From positions 1-22,387 of IMG/VR virus record IMGVR_UViG_3300042939_000703: a stretch of DNA of 22,387 nucleotides; one strand, 5' to 3'. The notes beneath the pieces were generated by a model. The model had not been told where the DNA came from and did not search any database. It saw only the letters and a list, made by a program, of their open reading frames with translations. The position numbers and the translations under genes are program-made. The stretch comes from a virus. Shown one piece after another: positions 21,402 to 22,387 of this stretch; within the stretch, counting starts at the first letter, position 1; every line of letters begins with the position of its first letter.

Positions 21402-21821
21402 ATGAACGACCGCGAACTTCAACTTGCCACCGGCATGATCGACAACGGCGAACGCCGCATCGGCAGCCTCAAGCTGCGTCCATACACCATGGGTTCGATG
21501 CAACTGGCCTATCTGCTCAAGCTCACCATGTTCACTCGTGGCAAAGATGATCCACCGTTGGATCTCGATGATTTGGAAGAGCAGCGGCAGATCATGGCCT
21601 TCGCATGGATGCAGTCGGCGGATGAAGATGACATCGCTGACGCCGTCCGTGACGACACTGTGGACCGTTGCGTGCTCAAGTTTTCTCTCAATGTCACCTT
21701 CGACATGCTTCCTGGGTTGATGGAGGAAATCAACCGGATCAACGCGATGCTTGCCGCATCCAGCGTCCGAGTCGAAAGCAAGTATCCATCCCGCGAGGAC
21801 GATGCGCCGGGAAAGTCCTGA
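21402..21821 (+). CDS. Tail assembly chaperone, gpG-like
   Basis: 139 residues. The protein is mainly helical and acidic (LDLDDLEEQRQIMAFAWMQS, ADEDDIADAVRDD), as usual for gpG-type chaperones that coat the tape measure protein during tail assembly. Near its end lies the heptamer G GGA AAG followed by TCC TGA, so most ribosomes would finish here and a few would shift. Position after the tube-like genes agrees. The chaperone call depends mainly on the frameshift site and the overlapping ORF. Confidence 0.8.
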   Translation: MNDRELQLATGMIDNGERRIGSLKLRPYTMGSMQLAYLLKLTMFTRGKDDPPLDLDDLEEQRQIMAFAWMQSADEDDIADAVRDDTVDRCVLKFSLNVTFDMLPGLMEEINRINAMLAASSVRVESKYPSREDDAPGKS

Positions 21822-22063
21822 ATCCCGGCTGGCTGGCAAGCGCGGTGTTCACCATCGCCAAGGACACCGGCTGGAGCGAGGACTTCATCATCTGGCGGCT
21901 GCCGATGGCGCGTGCCCTCCAGTATTACCATTGCTCGCTCCAGGCGGCCAATCTCTGGACGCTTGAACCACCCACCGAAGAGGCGATGCAGGCACTCGCG
22001 CCGGACGAACTGATCGGACTGATCGACCGCATGGTTGACGAGACCGAAGATGACAATGGGTGA
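21402..22063 (+). CDS. Frameshift fusion of tail chaperone, gpG-gpT-like
   Basis: The fusion product is about 220 residues: 138 from the chaperone frame, then the -1 frame from 21815. The added part (82 residues) contains NPGWLASAVFTIAKDTGWSE, DFIIWRLPMARALQYYHCSL and LAPDELIGLIDRMVDETEDD. The -1 segment has no good start codon of its own, which argues for frameshifting. In lambda, gpGT and gpG are both needed in a fixed ratio to assemble the tail tip and tube with the tape measure. The tape measure gene should lie just beyond the window. Confidence 0.82.
21809..21815 (+). other. Programmed -1 frameshift site (G GGA AAG)
   Basis: The heptamer is in the correct phase (codons GGA at 21810 and AAG at 21813), and the in-frame stop TGA follows one codon later. 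Slipping back one base gives GGG AAA and joins the ORF ending at 22063. It is the same heptamer as the lambda G/T site. An 8-base-pair hairpin at 21843-21869 lies 27 bases downstream, farther than usual for a stimulator. Confidence 0.85.
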
Positions 22064-22387
22064 CGACGTGAAATTCCGGCTTCATGTCGATGAGTTCCAG
22101 CGGGCTGCTGACAGGCTCGCCCATTATTCCAAGCGCGACGGCGAGACGTTCATGAAGGAACAGATCCGCGGCTTCATCCGTCACTTGCTGGACCTCACTC
22201 CCCCGAGCCGTGGCAGCATTCGTGGCGTCAAGGCGAAGAAGCGGGGCGAGCAAGCGATTATAGGCGACATCCGAGCCGTGTTTCGCGGGGTATCCGATCC
22301 GAAACGGGCGGATGTGGATTCAATGGCGCAGATGCGTTCGATACTCAGGTCGCGTCGGCGCAGTGGCAGTATGCGTGTGGCCAAGGG
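22056..22387 (+). CDS. Tail protein, right-truncated
   Basis: The frame runs to the edge. ATG at 22056 is preferred to ATG at 22050, because GTTGAC at 22034-22039 is then 16 bases upstream, as at other genes. It overlaps the end of the -1 frame segment. The first 110 residues are basic (RSILRSRRRSGSMRV, VKAKKRGEQAII) with a helix RGFIRHLLDLTPPSRGS. Possibly a minor tail component of HK97-gp10 type, but no certain family can be named from a partial protein. Confidence 0.55.
   Translation, partial: MGDDVKFRLHVDEFQRAADRLAHYSKRDGETFMKEQIRGFIRHLLDLTPPSRGSIRGVKAKKRGEQAIIGDIRAVFRGVSDPKRADVDSMAQMRSILRSRRRSGSMRVAK

Noticed and set aside
21843-21869. Hairpin as frameshift stimulator
   Set aside because: At 27 bases from the heptamer it is too far for a typical stimulator; the heptamer alone is the main evidence.

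Overview
The window is the interior of a tailed-phage (or prophage) genome with a long, non-contractile-tail (siphovirus-like) gene plan. It is GC-rich, almost fully coding, and open at both ends: a DNA polymerase A gene enters from the left and a tail gene runs off the right. Many starts sit in ATGA overlaps or behind leaders such as AAAACCATG, and strong Shine-Dalgarno sites are rare. Gene content suggests a phage of a Gram-negative-type host (a spanin-like lipoprotein is present). Verrucomicrobiota or a relative is my guess, with low confidence. I see no integrase, tRNA, CRISPR array or insertion sequence here.

Left plus-strand block (about 1-4.9 kb): the C-terminal part of a family A DNA polymerase, a sigma-region-4-like HTH protein, an LmbU-like regulator, two tandem small membrane proteins, a small acidic protein, a DUF559/Vsr-like nuclease, an NDP-sugar epimerase, and a signal-peptide-bearing HNH nuclease.

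Minus-strand block (12.2 down to 4.9 kb, read right to left): a ParB/Srx-domain protein, an overlapping TET-associated-type glycosyltransferase, a stand-alone RarA/MgsA C-terminal-like protein, a small conserved protein of unknown function, an ATP-dependent DNA ligase, a GS-fold amidoligase next to a class II glutamine amidotransferase, two unknown proteins around an excisionase-like HTH, a 56-residue protein, and an AAA+ ATPase. This block holds the most unusual biology. It may modify DNA (glycosyltransferase, ParB-like protein, epimerase) and may make an amide- or peptide-linked product (amidoligase plus glutaminase).

Right plus-strand block (12.3 kb to the end): an XRE-type regulator at the divergent junction, then a lambda-type morphogenesis operon: Nu1-like small terminase, GpA-type large terminase, a lipoprotein and an M15 endolysin (lysis pair), a gpW-position protein, portal, S49 protease with a nested scaffold, major capsid, terminator, head-tail connector, tail terminator-like protein, two paralogous tail proteins, an unknown, a gpG-like tail chaperone with a lambda-type G GGA AAG frameshift site, and the start of another tail gene.

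The most unexpected sequence-level signal is a GTTGAC hexamer placed 14-18 nt upstream of about ten start codons, on both strands. It is too close to the starts to be a conventional -35 box for those genes. A second is a duplicated intergenic element, partly conserved in codon-like fashion, upstream of the ligase and amidoligase genes.
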